Assembly: GCA_019914995.1 (NCBI GenBank)
Contig: CM034137.1
Coordinates: 2,418,001 to 2,482,000, forward strand
Direction of reading: 5' to 3'
Source: Acanthochlamys bracteata
Taxonomy: Eukaryota > Streptophyta > Magnoliopsida > Pandanales > Velloziaceae
Length of the DNA: 64,000 bases
The notes beneath the pieces are model-generated. The model ran no database searches and was not told where the DNA came from. It saw only the letters and a list, made by a program, of their open reading frames with translations. Of this stretch, positions 1 through 11,930 are shown piece by piece. The position numbers and the translations under genes were made by a program. Position 1 is the first letter of the stretch. Each line of letters opens with the position of its first letter.

Positions 1-3000
1 TGTTTGGATTGAAGCAGAAGCTACAACAAAGAAGGTGGGAAGAAATTATTTTTGTTAAAGAGACCATTTGGGATTGTTCATGTTCATTCTTTCTGGCTAG
101 CATTTTCAATGCAAAAGTTAGCTCAGATTGTTTACTAAACAAACATGTATAAGACATCTTTCATGTCCTAATGCAGATCCTGATTTTCATGTGGTATCAT
201 GAACGGGTAATCTGCAGATGTTCCTACCTTTTATTTGCTACCAGTGGAAAAGTAAAAGATGTCTATCTTGCCACTAAAAAATTCCAATCCATCATTAGTT
301 AGGAGTTCAACATGAAGGAGTAACTGGTAGATTGAGTTAATATCAATTTTATTTTCTGTTTTATACTATTTTAATTATTGTTTGTTTGTTTTATAATACT
401 CACTCTAGCATAGTTCATCCTGATGCTGTTCTACAGGTGCATCAAACTAGCTTTACCAAAGCACAGTGTTATTTTGACCTGTACATATTACTCTTTACTG
501 CTTGTTTCATGGATGCTGCCTTTATTTGGAACATCCTTAGTCTACGCCCAGGATTTTTCTAAGATTCTTAATCTCTATGATGCGAGTGATTTCTCTAACA
601 CATTTCTAGAAGCGTTCGCTGTGAACTTATTTTTTATTACTTCAACTGTAGTTAATGATGCGAGTGATTTCTCTAACACATTTCTAGAAGCGTTCACTAT
701 GAACTTATTTTTTATTACTTCAACTGTAGTTATCCATTTGATTTTGTCTATAATGTTCGTAATGTTTCAGGTTTCTGCTAATGTAAAAGAAAAGCTCACT
801 ACTACAAAAGAAGAGGTAAAGAGACTTTGCAAGTTGCTCTAAATTTCACTACAAGTTCGTTCCTCATTCATAGGCCTAGTTTAGAATAAACTTTGTCTTT
901 GTGATTTCCATTTGGTTCAAGTGATAGCACTTTTAATAACATTTTCTAGATTTTAGTCGTTCACTGGGGCGAAAAATTGCTGCTTGCATTTCTCCTTTTT
1001 CTTATATGAAAGTTTCCACTTTTCACGCTTGCATTGATATCTACTTTTCACCAGTGCCATCTGTACAGTATCATTTCCTTCTGAAAAGCTTTTTGGTTGT
1101 TTGAAACCGATCTCTTATATTAAATATTTATGCCACTCTTTGTTTCAGGTCTCTGCAAATGTGAAAGAGAAATTAACCGCGGCTAGAGAGGAGGTAACTG
1201 AACCCTTTTGACTATGTTTTATCGGGATTGTGTGAGCGGTTTTTGTCTCTCTTTCTTTTTATTTTAATATGAGGAATTTGAAGTCCTGTTTAATTGGCAT
1301 CTTTGTTTAGGTTAAAGTGACTTTTGGCCTAGGGAAAGATGAATCAGCAGGATCAACATCCACTTCGGCAGGCCCTTCTGGTCCGATTGATGGACCTAAT
1401 ACTACATCTGGCGCAGAGAGCTCTCAGAAATTTGAGTCAAAGTCTGCAGAGTCACTTGGCCGAGATGACACAATGTTTGGCAGGTTCAAATCTACTATCT
1501 CTTCTGCTTCTCCTAAAGTGTCTTTAGCATTTCAGAAGTTGAAGGAGGCAAAGTTATCAGAATTGGCAAAGAAAGGATATAATATTGTTAAAGATGAATT
1601 AACTTCTACGCCAAACAAGAAACGCCATATCCAATATGAGGCTGCTGCTGCACCATCAGGACCTAGAAGTACAAGAACGGATATTGTTGTTCGTCCTTCT
1701 AAGCAGTCGCACTTGGGAGAGAAGTGGGAGGCATTCAAGAACAAGGTATGTTGTTGAGCATATGGTTATTTTGTACTGCCTGCATTCTTCTAAAATGCTT
1801 TTCTTATTAGTTGAAAGGCCATCCAATTTTTAAACGTGCGAGCGTCTTAAGTGAGCCAGTTGTTGCAAAAGGACAAGAGGTAGGACTTTCTTTCTCTTAT
1901 TATGCAAAATTCACCATGTTTTCCAATTTTCTTACTCCTTTCTTTAATTGCTTGCAGTTGGCTGAGGACGTGCGAGAGAGATGGGAAACAAGTGATAATC
2001 CTGTAGTTCATAAGATTCAAGAGTAAGTTTTTTGCTTTCCTAGTTTCTGTTAAATTTCTCATACAACTTAGTAAGTTCTGTTATTTTGTATCTGCCATTA
2101 TATTGAAAAGAACATTCTCTAAGTCAGTTGAGCTTCTTTTTGCAACCTGTTTATACCATTTGCATTGTGAACTGAAGTTACATTTGTTTCCACTTAGTTA
2201 TGCTTCTATGTGCACATGCTACATGACTCCGGTGAGAAATGGTCATGCAAATTCTTGAAAACTAGATGGTGCGATTCCTTTATGTTTGCAAGTGTTAACG
2301 TATGCTGAAGGTTACACCCATGATCAGTGTTAAAATTGTCTCTTTGGTATATAGTTGCTTTATTCATACAGACCTCCTTTTTGACAATATCTTGAAGTGC
2401 CTTTTTCTTAGGTTTGAATAGTAAGGATAGTAGTGCACTATTTTTGTTGTATTATGTGTACCTAAACATTCTGCAAGTTGAAGGTTGTAGTTTTACTTTC
2501 TTGTTATGGAGGAACATGAGAAAGTTGCTCGTTCAATTGCATTCTTTGATGTTGAAATCCTCTTTTCTTAATGTACTGTTATCATTTTATCTCCAAAGTT
2601 GCTTTAATTAGCAGCGTGTGATGTCATATTTAATCTTAGGTGTTTGTCCTTGACAGTTTGAATGATAGTATGTTCTCAGAAACTGCAACTGCCTTATGTT
2701 TTAAGGAAATAAGACGAAGAGACCCGTAAGTAACCATCTTTTCTGTACTATATTTCCAAATATATTGTCCTCTCAACTAATTGTTGTCAATTCCTGTTTT
2801 CTCTAGATCGTTTTCTTTGCCCGATTTCTTGGTTGAAGTTCAGGAAATGGTCAGACCAGTTTTGACTGCTTATCATAAGGTATTTCTCACCCTTTTTGGT
2901 TGTAAACTTTGATTAAACGTGGCAGATATATTCCTTTGATCATGTTGTGTAGCAGCTGAATGCCTATGAACTTTTCAAGTGGGTGATTGTACTGACCTCC

Positions 3001-4763
3001 TATTGAGGTTATGACTTTTCTTTTTATGGAGTTTTTGCCTCTTGCAGTGCGATCTGGAAACTTTGAAAAAGTATTGTAGTTCTGAAATTATTGAAAGATG
3101 TAAAGGAGAGCATGAGGCTTTCAAAAGTCAAGGCATCTTTTTTGAGAACAAGGTAGCATCGATTTTTCTCTTGTACTATGCTTTAGCAGTTGTCTAGTAC
3201 CATTTAACTAATTCTTGTGGATGCTCTTCAAGATTACCAACACAGTTCATAACAGGAACTTATAGAGAACTCCTGTGACTAGCCTGTGGCTCTGGAGAAA
3301 AGGAAGCACATTCACTTTTGAATGGCTGTATACGATCCTGTTATTGTACTAATGCTTTTGCCTAGTCGAAGCTTCACTTGTTTATTTCTGAAAACCATTA
3401 AATTAGAAAAAGATAGATGTCTAAGAAGGTAGGACGTTGTTATCTAGAATAAATGTCCGACATCTCCTCATGTGAAGCTTGCACATGATGCTTTAAGATA
3501 TCATAAACTTCTCAAATACATTTTGATTTTTTTGGTTCTCTCATTTAATGATGTTAAGTTCATTTGCATAACATTTTTTGTATCCTTTCTTATCATGTTA
3601 AAAGGTGTCCCATACATGACGCATTGATAGATTACCTGAGAAGAATGGAAACATGATGTCACCTAGGACTAGGCTGGCTCCATTCCTTTATCCTGAATTA
3701 TTAGTCAGACTATAGTTCTTGTAGACTGACAGTCTTTCCCTCATGAAAAATTAGCTGCAGTGGTAATTCGTAAGGGCTGAGAACTTTTTCAACTGAGTGC
3801 ATTGAAGTAAATTGTTCTCAAACAAATATTTCAGTTTTGAGCTTGTCATACAATTGGTAGAGCTCCAAATAGAATACTTTGACAAGGTAGTGTTTTTTAT
3901 CATGTTTGCTACTACCTTGACTGTCTGATAGAATTACTTGGTTCTCTGGAGCACTGCTTTTGGCAGTAATGAAGGATATTACCAGCTAAAAATTAATATT
4001 TAAAACCTGCATGCTGATTTGTACTTTGTTGATTGCAGATTTTACATATATCTGAGGTTGATGTTAGAGAAACGAAACTGATGGGATCTTCTCCAATCAT
4101 TATCGTAGCAGTAAGAATTTGATGCTTCTAACAAAACTCTTTATCTTGAAATTAGATTTTGTAAAGTTCGTCTTAATTCAAGGCTGAAAGCTAATTAGCT
4201 TTTCTTCTTCGATAATGTCACAGTTTCAAACTCAGCAGATTTACTGTGCACGTGATAAAGAAGGTTTGGTGACTGCGGGAGGAAAGGTATGCAGGATTGT
4301 TCTTTTCTCCTTCCTTTTTTTCAATTGCAAGTATAGACATGTTCATAATGAGCCCCTCTTATGTAGAAATGGTAGAAATTACAAGGGGAAAATTTTTTTC
4401 CATTTGAATCCAGTTTCTTAAGTTCTTTTGTCTAGAACTCTTCTGCTTTTGTTCTGTATTCTTTAGGATGATTATGAACAGCCAATCCCACTTTTGCAAA
4501 AGCAAATACCCTTTCCCTTCCTGCTTTTCTTCGTCCTCTTGTACTATAGTAGGGTTTCAGAAAATTAGGGGTACATGCTAGACTGATTGTCGAACTATAT
4601 TTTAATTTACGCTCTGTTTTTAATTCTACAGGATACAATCCAAACAGTATTTTATGCTTGGGCCATGCAACAAATGGACGTTGAAGAACTTGGAGAGGGA
4701 GCTTACTATCCTGTATGGAAGTTAAGAGAAATGCAACAATTAGGCTTTCAAGCACTTATCTAG
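1..4763 (+). CDS. TIM44: TIM44, mitochondrial inner-membrane translocase subunit (5' end outside window)
   Basis: Peripheral matrix-side subunit of the TIM23 import motor; tethers mtHsp70 to the translocon. Exons seen: <1-34, 771-815, 1149-1193, 1311-1745, 1811-1879, 1958-2022, 2657-2725, 2807-2879, 3048-3152, 4039-4110, 4224-4286, 4632-4763 (stop TAG). All junctions are GT-AG and keep frame. The first partial exon reads [11 protein letters not shown], typical of the plant TIM44 linker. The C-terminal Tim44 domain is plain: [52 protein letters not shown], and the end [13 protein letters not shown]. The N-terminal presequence lies upstream of base 1. Odd: two consecutive 45-nt phase-0 exons (771-815 and 1149-1193) encode nearly the same 15 residues, where the Arabidopsis protein as I recall it has one. 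The 3' UTR probably runs to about 5160. Confidence 0.93.
577..732. repeat. 78-bp perfect-phase tandem duplication inside a TIM44 intron
   Basis: Units 577-654 and 655-732 are near-identical (each begins atgatgcgagtgatttctct and ends gtagtta), differing at about two bases in the middle. The pair lies 39 bp upstream of the first duplicated TIM44 exon. The unit is 26 codons long, so a spurious open frame of 139 codons runs through it. That frame is intronic because the splice acceptor at 769-770 is the one that restores TIM44. Confidence 0.9.
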
Positions 4764-7700
4764 AAGATCACGGTATCCAGTAGAGACGAAGGGCCAGGAT
4801 TTAATCGTGCAATGGATAAACATTTTTGGCTCGGTTTCATGCATGCGTACTTCTGCGGATAAACGCCTGCAACAGTTTCAGGAACAATTCCAGCTGATTT
4901 TAACATTTTTGTTTTTTCATGGATTTACTTACTGATCTCAACTGTAAACCACCTTCCATCACATAGGACTTTCTCACAATTCCTCGCAACATACCTGTTG
5001 GGAGTCTGCCGGGCATCACATCAGGTTGGGAGGTAGATCTTTTTGTAGTCTTAAAATTGATAAGAACAGATTTTCGTCATACTTGCGAGGTCTGTACAAT
5101 GATGACTTTTTGATGTAAAGTTCGACCGACGTACTAAGTTTTTGAATGAATGGCAAAACAAATTATTTTGCGTTGTCCTCTTCAACTACTGAGTGCCTTA
5201 GTTCTTGATCCATCACAACATGTAAATCAACAGATAAAGTTTCATTTAATTTTCTCTGTTTTTGCATAATAGATGTCAACGACTAAATTTGGGGTGGATT
5301 AGCATTGATTTACACATTAATCCCTAAATCCAGATTAAAAAGGTCAGATTAATCCATAAATCCAGATTAATCCATACATACATACATACAACATCCATGC
5401 TGAGAAATTTTCACATTGCAATAGTTATGAAGTATTGATGCTGTTCAAATATTTAGTGAAGCAGTTATGTAATAAGTTACCAGAAAAGTAGTTCCACGCA
5501 TGCATCTTATGCAAGCTTCGAAACTGTAAACTTGTTACATAAGCACCCAATATGATCATCTGCAATAGAAATTCAGTAGCTACATACATGTGGCACAACC
5601 TGAGATCAAACTACTGTGATCTTTCTAACATTCCAGAAATTTGATAAAGGCATTGATAATACTCTCCCTAAGCCTGTTGCTCTTAGATACAATGATGTTT
5701 CCAAATTCACGAATTCATTCTGCACAAGCGAAACCGGATAGTATTCATGTATCTCACCCTCAGTCAAATTCCTAATTAAATGTTGTATCCAGGTAATTCA
5801 GAAAATCTCAAGATCAACATTCATTTACTATTCACAATATTTCAGATTTCTTTGTGTCATAAAGAAATCGACTTTGAAAGCACTCAAAACACATACCTGT
5901 CTTGAAGACATTATCAAACTAACCTTTTTAGAGTTTAAGAACTTCATGTATCTCCTTCTCAACATGACAAGTTTACAGTCTTTGGGTTTTGTCTAGCAAA
6001 GCTGCACTCTCAAAGCTCATCAAACACGTTGGATCAGCTCGTGAACAACATTTTTAAAGATATTTGATAGAAAGATTTTTATGCAAACATTCTCTCTGAA
6101 TTATAATTCAGATGTTATTCATCAAGTGATCTATGTAATGTATACTAAAAACAAACAGTTACATCCAAATCATACTCGTGCAAATTAAGTTTGCAGTATG
6201 AAACATATAATAAGCACAGAACTCAATTACATACAGAAAACTTTCAGAAATTCCAAACTTTGCAGTATTCATTAGTATCTTAACATTCTTCGTGGCATCC
6301 GTTCACACATTCGTAAAACTCCCCCTAAATCAGTTATTTTCCAACTCAATGCATTTATCTGGTGAAGATTCTCTTATACATGACTATGATATATTGAAGA
6401 TGGCACTTTGAAATTTTCAAAAGATTATACCGCATACTTTAGTTTATCAGCCAACCTGTCTAAATGCACATACAATTCGTGACCAACTGATTCTCATTCA
6501 ATTTGCAATCTGCAGTTCTGCACACTTCAAGAAATTCTTTAAAAGCAATTTTCACGTAATAATTGCATTTCCTGATAATATTTGCAATGCAATATTTCTT
6601 GCAAGCTCAATGAAGTCATTAGAAATCCATTCATTTATCGTAGAGACCAAATTAAGGTAGTTCGCATAGGAAAAATTTTATGCAGTCTTACTCCTATCAC
6701 CATCATAGCACATTCCAGACATTTACTCATGTAAAATCTTGAAGAATGCTACTGGTACTTGATTATCACATCAGCTCCTCCTAAGTTCGACATTCTCATT
6801 AAGAATAGTACAGGATTATATCAATGTTCCAAGCTCCAGTCAAACACTTCACTGCACTTCTCATAAGAAAAGACAATTACTGTATGCACTTCTTTTCACC
6901 ACACTTCAACACTTCAAACTTCCCCTCACTCCATTATCATAATTCATAAACAATATATATGAAGGTTAAAGATTATAATAATCAAGAGAGAACATTCAAA
7001 AGATACTTGTATAATTGAAATTCCAATAGAAAGCAGCTATGAAATTTGAAAACATTCATATACTTGAAACATTCCATGATAGAAAATTCTGAACCTGATC
7101 ATCCTTGGAAATTCTTCATTACAACTTTCCACCATACATATTTTTAACTGTGGAACTCCATAACATTTCTTTTCATATCTCATCATTGCTCGCCCTATAT
7201 TGATATGATCTTCAAATTCATTCACAACTATTTAATGCATCATTGGTAGGTCAGTAAGGTTGAACTATGAAAGATGTGATTGTGAGTAGGAAGGGTGGCT
7301 TTCATTTTCCTAGCTTGAAGCCTTGAAGGACTTCACATCTCATCCCATCACAGTCATCCGCTCTAACATTAGAGTCAGCTCAAAACAATACCATCAATTA
7401 CGAAACCAATACGTGGATGAGCACAAATATTGTTTCTAATCTGGGAGAGTAACAGGGTTAAGTGATTCCTTTTAAGGTTAGAAATTATATTGCTGGTTGT
7501 TTCCATGATGGAGATTGCGTAAAGGCACAGCGGTTAGAAGATCTTCGCATACTGACTATGAAAGAACATCTGCTTTTTCGAATGTTTTTAATAACCTTTC
7601 AAGTAGCTCTCTCTGTTGTTTCCTACAGACTTCCAGTCCGCTGATAATAGATGTTTATTATTGTGAATCACTAATGGTGATCGGCGATATGTTGACAAAA

Positions 7701-7798
7701 GTTTGAAGCATAGTTGTCCTACTGCAACTGAATCACTTCAGCAGCCATTCGTATCGGTTTTGTTGTTTGAACATGTTGAAAACAACCGCAGCCAGAAC
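4764..7798. other. TIM44 3' UTR and AT-rich intergenic DNA
   Basis: The first 400 bases look like TIM44 3' UTR. A short diverged direct repeat containing taaatccagattaa occurs at about 5328-5376, followed by a small CATA microsatellite at 5376-5392. The rest, up to the PPR stop, shows no conserved coding segment on either strand; its 3' part is probably the 3' UTR of the minus-strand PPR gene. Confidence 0.5.
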
Positions 7799-9256
7799 TC
7801 ATTCAAGATTTTTTTCATTGGATTCGCAAATAGATTTATGAATAGAGTCATTCACTGGTAAACCCAAAGTTAACATTTCATCAACCAAAGCTTTAGCTTC
7901 CAGCAGCTTGCAATCTTTACAAAGAATTTGGATGGTCATGCTGAAGCTAGCCGTATTAGGAACCATTCCGTTCTCAACCATTTCCTTGATCAATCTCAGA
8001 GCTCTATATGAATTACCCTCCTTACAATACCCATAAATCAATATGTTGTAGATCACGTTACTTGGTTTCACATTCTTCTCCTTCATATATGTAAACAACC
8101 TAGATGCATCTTTCATATTTCCATTGGAGCATAAGCCACGAATGAGAACGCCAAAAGTATAATAATCAGGCTCCAAGCCAGACCTCTCCATCGAATAGTA
8201 AAGATCAAATGCCCTTGCCATGTCATTTGCCTTAGCAAAAGCATCAATGAGGACTGTGTAGGTTATCTTTGTAGGAGCTAATGCTCTCTCCTTCATTTCT
8301 CTGTAAGCACCAGCCGCTCTCAACAGATCTCCTACACGAGAGAAACCGGCGATGATTGTATTATATGTAATGATATTTGGAGAATAACCAGCTGTCTTCA
8401 ATTTATCGAAAATGTCAACAGCAGTAGATAACTTCCCTTCTTTGCAGTACCCATCTATCAGAGCATTGAAGGTCATCAAGCTCGGCCCTAGCCTGTGCCT
8501 TCTCATCTTCCTCAACAACTTCTTGGCTTGCACCATTTTCCCTTGCTTGCAGAGACCGCTAATCAATGCATCATAGGTCACAGTGTTAGCTGCGATGCCT
8601 TTCTTAGACATTTCATTAAACATCCTGAACGCATCCCTCATCGAGCCTTCTTTGCAATACTCAGAGATCAGAGAATTGTAAGTGTAGAGATTTGGAACCA
8701 CTCCTCTCTGGTTCATTTCATCAAATAAGTCCAACCCATTTCTGTGAAGCCCTTTCTTGAAGTACCCATTTATCAAACAAGTGTAGGTAATTTCATTCGG
8801 TTGCAAACCCAGTTCAGGCATTTTATCAAACACCTTTTTTGCATCTTCTACTTCTCCCTTCTTGCATAACCCATCAATCAAACTAGTGTAAACAACAACA
8901 TTAGGTTCAATTTCGTCAAGCAATTCAGAAGCTTTCCTTAACTCTCCTGCAGCACAGTAGCATCTAACCATGATACCAAAACTATACGCATCGTGAACCA
9001 GTTTATCTTTAGAGTAATCAAAGAGGGCAACCAACTCCAAGAACCGGCGGCAGGTGAAGAGCAGTTGCAGTACTGAATTGAACGTATTGGTACTAGGCAA
9101 CAATCCGCAATCGAGCATGCCGTGAAGGTAACGCAAAGCTGCATCCGGGTTCTTCTCACCGGCGATCAACTGCTCGAAGATTGAAACAGGATTTGTGATT
9201 GGTTGGGTCTTCAAAAGATTCGAAATTGACAGGAATCTTCTATAGCTGAAAGACAT
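7799..9256 (-). CDS. P-class pentatricopeptide repeat protein (PPR-1)
   Basis: Single-exon gene of 485 codons, as is usual for plant PPR genes. After an N-terminus rich in S, R and hydrophobic residues (MSFSYRRFLSISNLLKTQP, probable mitochondrial or plastid targeting), about 12 PPR motifs run almost to the C-terminus. Ten are clean 35-residue P motifs with the helix-A pattern xVTYxxLIxGxCKxG, for example TVTYDALISGLCKQGKMVQA and IITYNTIIAGFSRVGDLLRA. There is no E, DYW, SMR or other C-terminal domain, so a P-class protein that binds organellar RNA (splicing, stabilisation or translation) is inferred. The RNA target could be predicted from the residue at position 5 and the last residue of each repeat, but is not claimed. 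The start is the first ATG of the frame. It is transcribed away from the CCT-motif fragment at 9842. Confidence 0.93.
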   Translation of the reverse strand: MSFSYRRFLSISNLLKTQPITNPVSIFEQLIAGEKNPDAALRYLHGMLDCGLLPSTNTFNSVLQLLFTCRRFLELVALFDYSKDKLVHDAYSFGIMVRCYCAAGELRKASELLDEIEPNVVVYTSLIDGLCKKGEVEDAKKVFDKMPELGLQPNEITYTCLINGYFKKGLHRNGLDLFDEMNQRGVVPNLYTYNSLISEYCKEGSMRDAFRMFNEMSKKGIAANTVTYDALISGLCKQGKMVQAKKLLRKMRRHRLGPSLMTFNALIDGYCKEGKLSTAVDIFDKLKTAGYSPNIITYNTIIAGFSRVGDLLRAAGAYREMKERALAPTKITYTVLIDAFAKANDMARAFDLYYSMERSGLEPDYYTFGVLIRGLCSNGNMKDASRLFTYMKEKNVKPSNVIYNILIYGYCKEGNSYRALRLIKEMVENGMVPNTASFSMTIQILCKDCKLLEAKALVDEMLTLGLPVNDSIHKSICESNEKNLE

Positions 9257-9841
9257 TGTTAACTTGTTTCATGAATTTGTTTCGACAAAAGTTTGCCTTT
9301 TCTTTTTGTTTGTTTGATACCATGCACCAATAAATGGGACAGAGTGTGCACGGTTACAGAGTTTGGACAAATGAGGATGAGCCACAGTTTGAGAAGTGCC
9401 AAAAAAGAAAATCTAGTAAAGTATAAAACAGAGCGTTGGTTGGTAATGGTATGGTCTGCACCATTGATTACTAGCTTTGCGTTGTTTTCTTTCTTTTCAC
9501 ATTTCTTTCACAATAAGCTTCTTAAGAACAAAAGAAAGTCTTTCTTTCTATTCCAATGTGTAACAGTTGTTATGCTTTATACCAACCTTGTTCCGAATGA
9601 AAAAGAGAAGGAAAACGTTTTCATATAGACTCATACCAACCCTTGATCCTATGACAGCAGGAATTTCCCTGATTATCTGGTGCTGATGATGTTAGTGCAG
9701 GCGTTAACTGCAAGGCAGACTGTGAAAGTTCATGACGCAAAAGTCATCCAAAGTGAACAACTGCTAAATGAGATGTTCTACGAGTACCAAAACGTTCTTG
9801 CTAGCTCAAACTGCAATTGCTGAGGTTACAGAACAAATACC
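9257..9841. other. Intergenic region upstream of PPR-1
   Basis: This holds the presumed PPR-1 promoter and 5' UTR on the minus strand. From about 9690 to 9832 a plus-strand frame is open (contains VHDAKVIQSEQLLNEMFYEY) and could be an upstream exon of the CCT-motif fragment, but I do not recognise it. Confidence 0.3.
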
Positions 9842-10458
9842 ATGGTAGAGCACTCTGATGCAGAACAAAATACCATGCTAGTTCTTTCTGCTGGCAGACT
9901 CTTGGAACAAATACCTTCAACCTTAGTATTGGCTATGGTCTTGAAATTGAAGATAAGACAGAAGATACAGAAAAAAGAAAAGCCAAAGAAATTTGGAAGG
10001 AAAATCAAGGTAAAACACAACTATTGATGTTCTTTTAGCTAAGTTACATTAGTGAATCTTATGTCCAGTTTAATGCTAGTTGTTGCTACTTCCATATATG
10101 GTCAGCTACTTCAATTGCTATTGCATTATATTGGACTATTTTTTCTTTATATACAAAATAACAAGATATAATTGTTAAAACCATTTATGAGAAATGATGA
10201 ATTGTGTTGAAGTTCAGTGTCTGCTCATGTCAATAGTTCTAGCGGATGCAGACAGGTTTCTACTTGCTTTTTCAGAACTTGCTCGTATATGTTATCTGCT
10301 ATTTCCATCTTATTTATGGTTTTGTTTCTGGAGGTCCAGCTAATGTTGACGATTTCGTGCAGTATGCTTGCAGAAAGCCACTGGCAGACAGTCAGCCTCG
10401 AGTTCGCGGAAGATTTGCAAAGACCAAGGATACGGAGCCTTCAATCCTATTCAAGTGA
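9842..10458 (+). pseudogene. CCT-motif protein fragment, two exons, probably a gene remnant
   Basis: Splicing 9842-10009 to 10363-10458 (GT at 10010, AG at 10361-10362) joins KFGRKIK to YACRKPLADSQPRVRGRFAK. This recreates the second half of a plant CCT (CONSTANS, CO-like, TOC1) motif of the kind written KKIKYACRKTLADSRPRVRGRFAK in CCT-only family proteins. The first exon also carries a basic stretch, KIRQKIQKKEKPKKFGRKIK, where the motif should begin with RxxRxxRYxxKR, so that half is diverged. No B-box, acidic N-terminus or further upstream exons are recognisable, and the predicted product is about 88 residues. CCT motifs act in nuclear transcription through NF-Y contacts. It is either a truncated duplicate or a gene whose 5' exons I cannot see. 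Confidence 0.55.
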
Positions 10459-11574
10459 AACCATACTTCTCCAGGAAGTAGTTTGAAGTGTAAATACTTG
10501 CTGTTTAGGAGATTTTTACCAAGCTTGTGACATGGAGAAGTAAAATAAAACGTGCTTCAAATTCAACTGCAACTAAAACTTAGAAGGGAGTCCCTGAAAG
10601 ATGAATAAAGGTGGTAATATTGGTTACACTACTTACCAGTTTAGCTAACATAAGGCTATGCTATCGTAGATGTCTGGGCACAGTTTGGTACCTTTATTGG
10701 CGTCATATCTTTAGAAAGCTATGGAAACTAATTTTCTTGTAAATAACAAAATAGAGATGTATGGAGCTTGATCTTTGCATCCATTAATTCTTTTGGCCAA
10801 AAATTGAATTCCAGATATTTCATATATTTACTGTTTACGAAAAAAACTTCACTTTATACGTGTTTCTCCTGTCCAAATTCTACTTTTCTAAAACTCATTT
10901 TTAATATAAAATAAACAAATAATTTAAAATAATTTTTGTATTAATTTTTTTTAAAATGCAATTTTAAAATTTACTTTTAATACAAAATTAATATAAAAAC
11001 TTATTCTTTATTAAATATTTTTATTTTTATATTTAACTTTTTAAATTTACTTGTAAAAAAATAAATTTACTTCAAAATAAACACACCAAACCTTTCCGCC
11101 ACTTTCATCAATCACTTTTTAAATACCTCACTTTTTATAACTTACTTTCATATTAAAATAAAAATAAATAAATAAATCCTAAGAGTATAACTTTTAAAAG
11201 AAGGTTCAGTATGCTATTTTCAATCACAGCGAGTATTTTTTTCAGTATTAGGGGAGTGTTCCAGAATGTCTTTTGTATTGAGAAGCATAAACTTTTGTTT
11301 TGAGAAGAAACTTGAATATCTATTTCAAAGAATTATCTTTCTCAAATAATAAGTTGCTCAGTAAGCAAGCCACATGAACCATATTGGAAGCACTCCTTAT
11401 GAATATATGCACATCTCTGGGTTCACAAAGAAATCTTCGTACCAGCTTGATTGATACATTGAAAAAGCCCCAAGTCCATAACAATGTGTTACAGGTTCCC
11501 AGATCGATGTTCCAATTCCACTGCTTAACACGTTGCATATAAATTCCAGGCAATCAAAGTTCAGCTAAAATAAA
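10459..11574. other. Intergenic, with an AT-rich MITE-like element
   Basis: About 10459-10560 is 3' flank of the CCT fragment. 10858-11087 is the AT-rich repeat listed separately. Nothing else is recognised; from about 11300 to 11930 the sequence may be 3' UTR of the minus-strand UIEF gene. Confidence 0.4.
10858..11087. repeat. AT-rich MITE-like element, copy C
   Basis: About 230 bp of nearly pure A and T, bounded by acgtgtttctcc on the left and ataaacacacc on the right (reverse complement ggtgtgtttat), that is, short imperfect inverted ends around GTGTTT. It shares several internal blocks with the element at 50445-50676, including tttaatataaaataaa and tttattaaatatttttattt. No clear target-site duplication was found. 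Confidence 0.4.
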
Positions 11575-11930
11575 ATCTCTCAATAACCACGCTCAAAAGC
11601 AATCGAGCACACGAAATAATCTCTTTATGTCGAACATGTTCCGCGACCAAAGTAGGCTACCTAGTACAATCTACAACTTTTCCACAAAAAGGAGAATATG
11701 CAGCTAAAGACCTTGTCTTGATACTGTCATAACAAATCTCTTTATAGAGCACATTCACAACTGAATGATGAAAAACAAGAGTCACTTGGGTGAAGAAGAA
11801 TAAATACAAACAAAGGTTGAGTAGTGATATCTGCTGAACCAATCAACTGACGCAGATAAAAGTGTGCCAGCGGCAACTATCATTTTTCAGGAAGCATCCT
11901 CGCTGCAGATCTTAAATGCTACAACTGTGT

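Noticed and set aside
423..842. A 139-codon open frame with a signal-like N-terminus
   Set aside because: It runs through a TIM44 intron and the 78-bp tandem repeat; only its last part (771-815) is a real exon, spliced from an acceptor at 769-770.
11657..11842. Short minus-strand frames downstream of UIEF
   Set aside because: Lie in the probable 3' UTR and lack any recognised motif.
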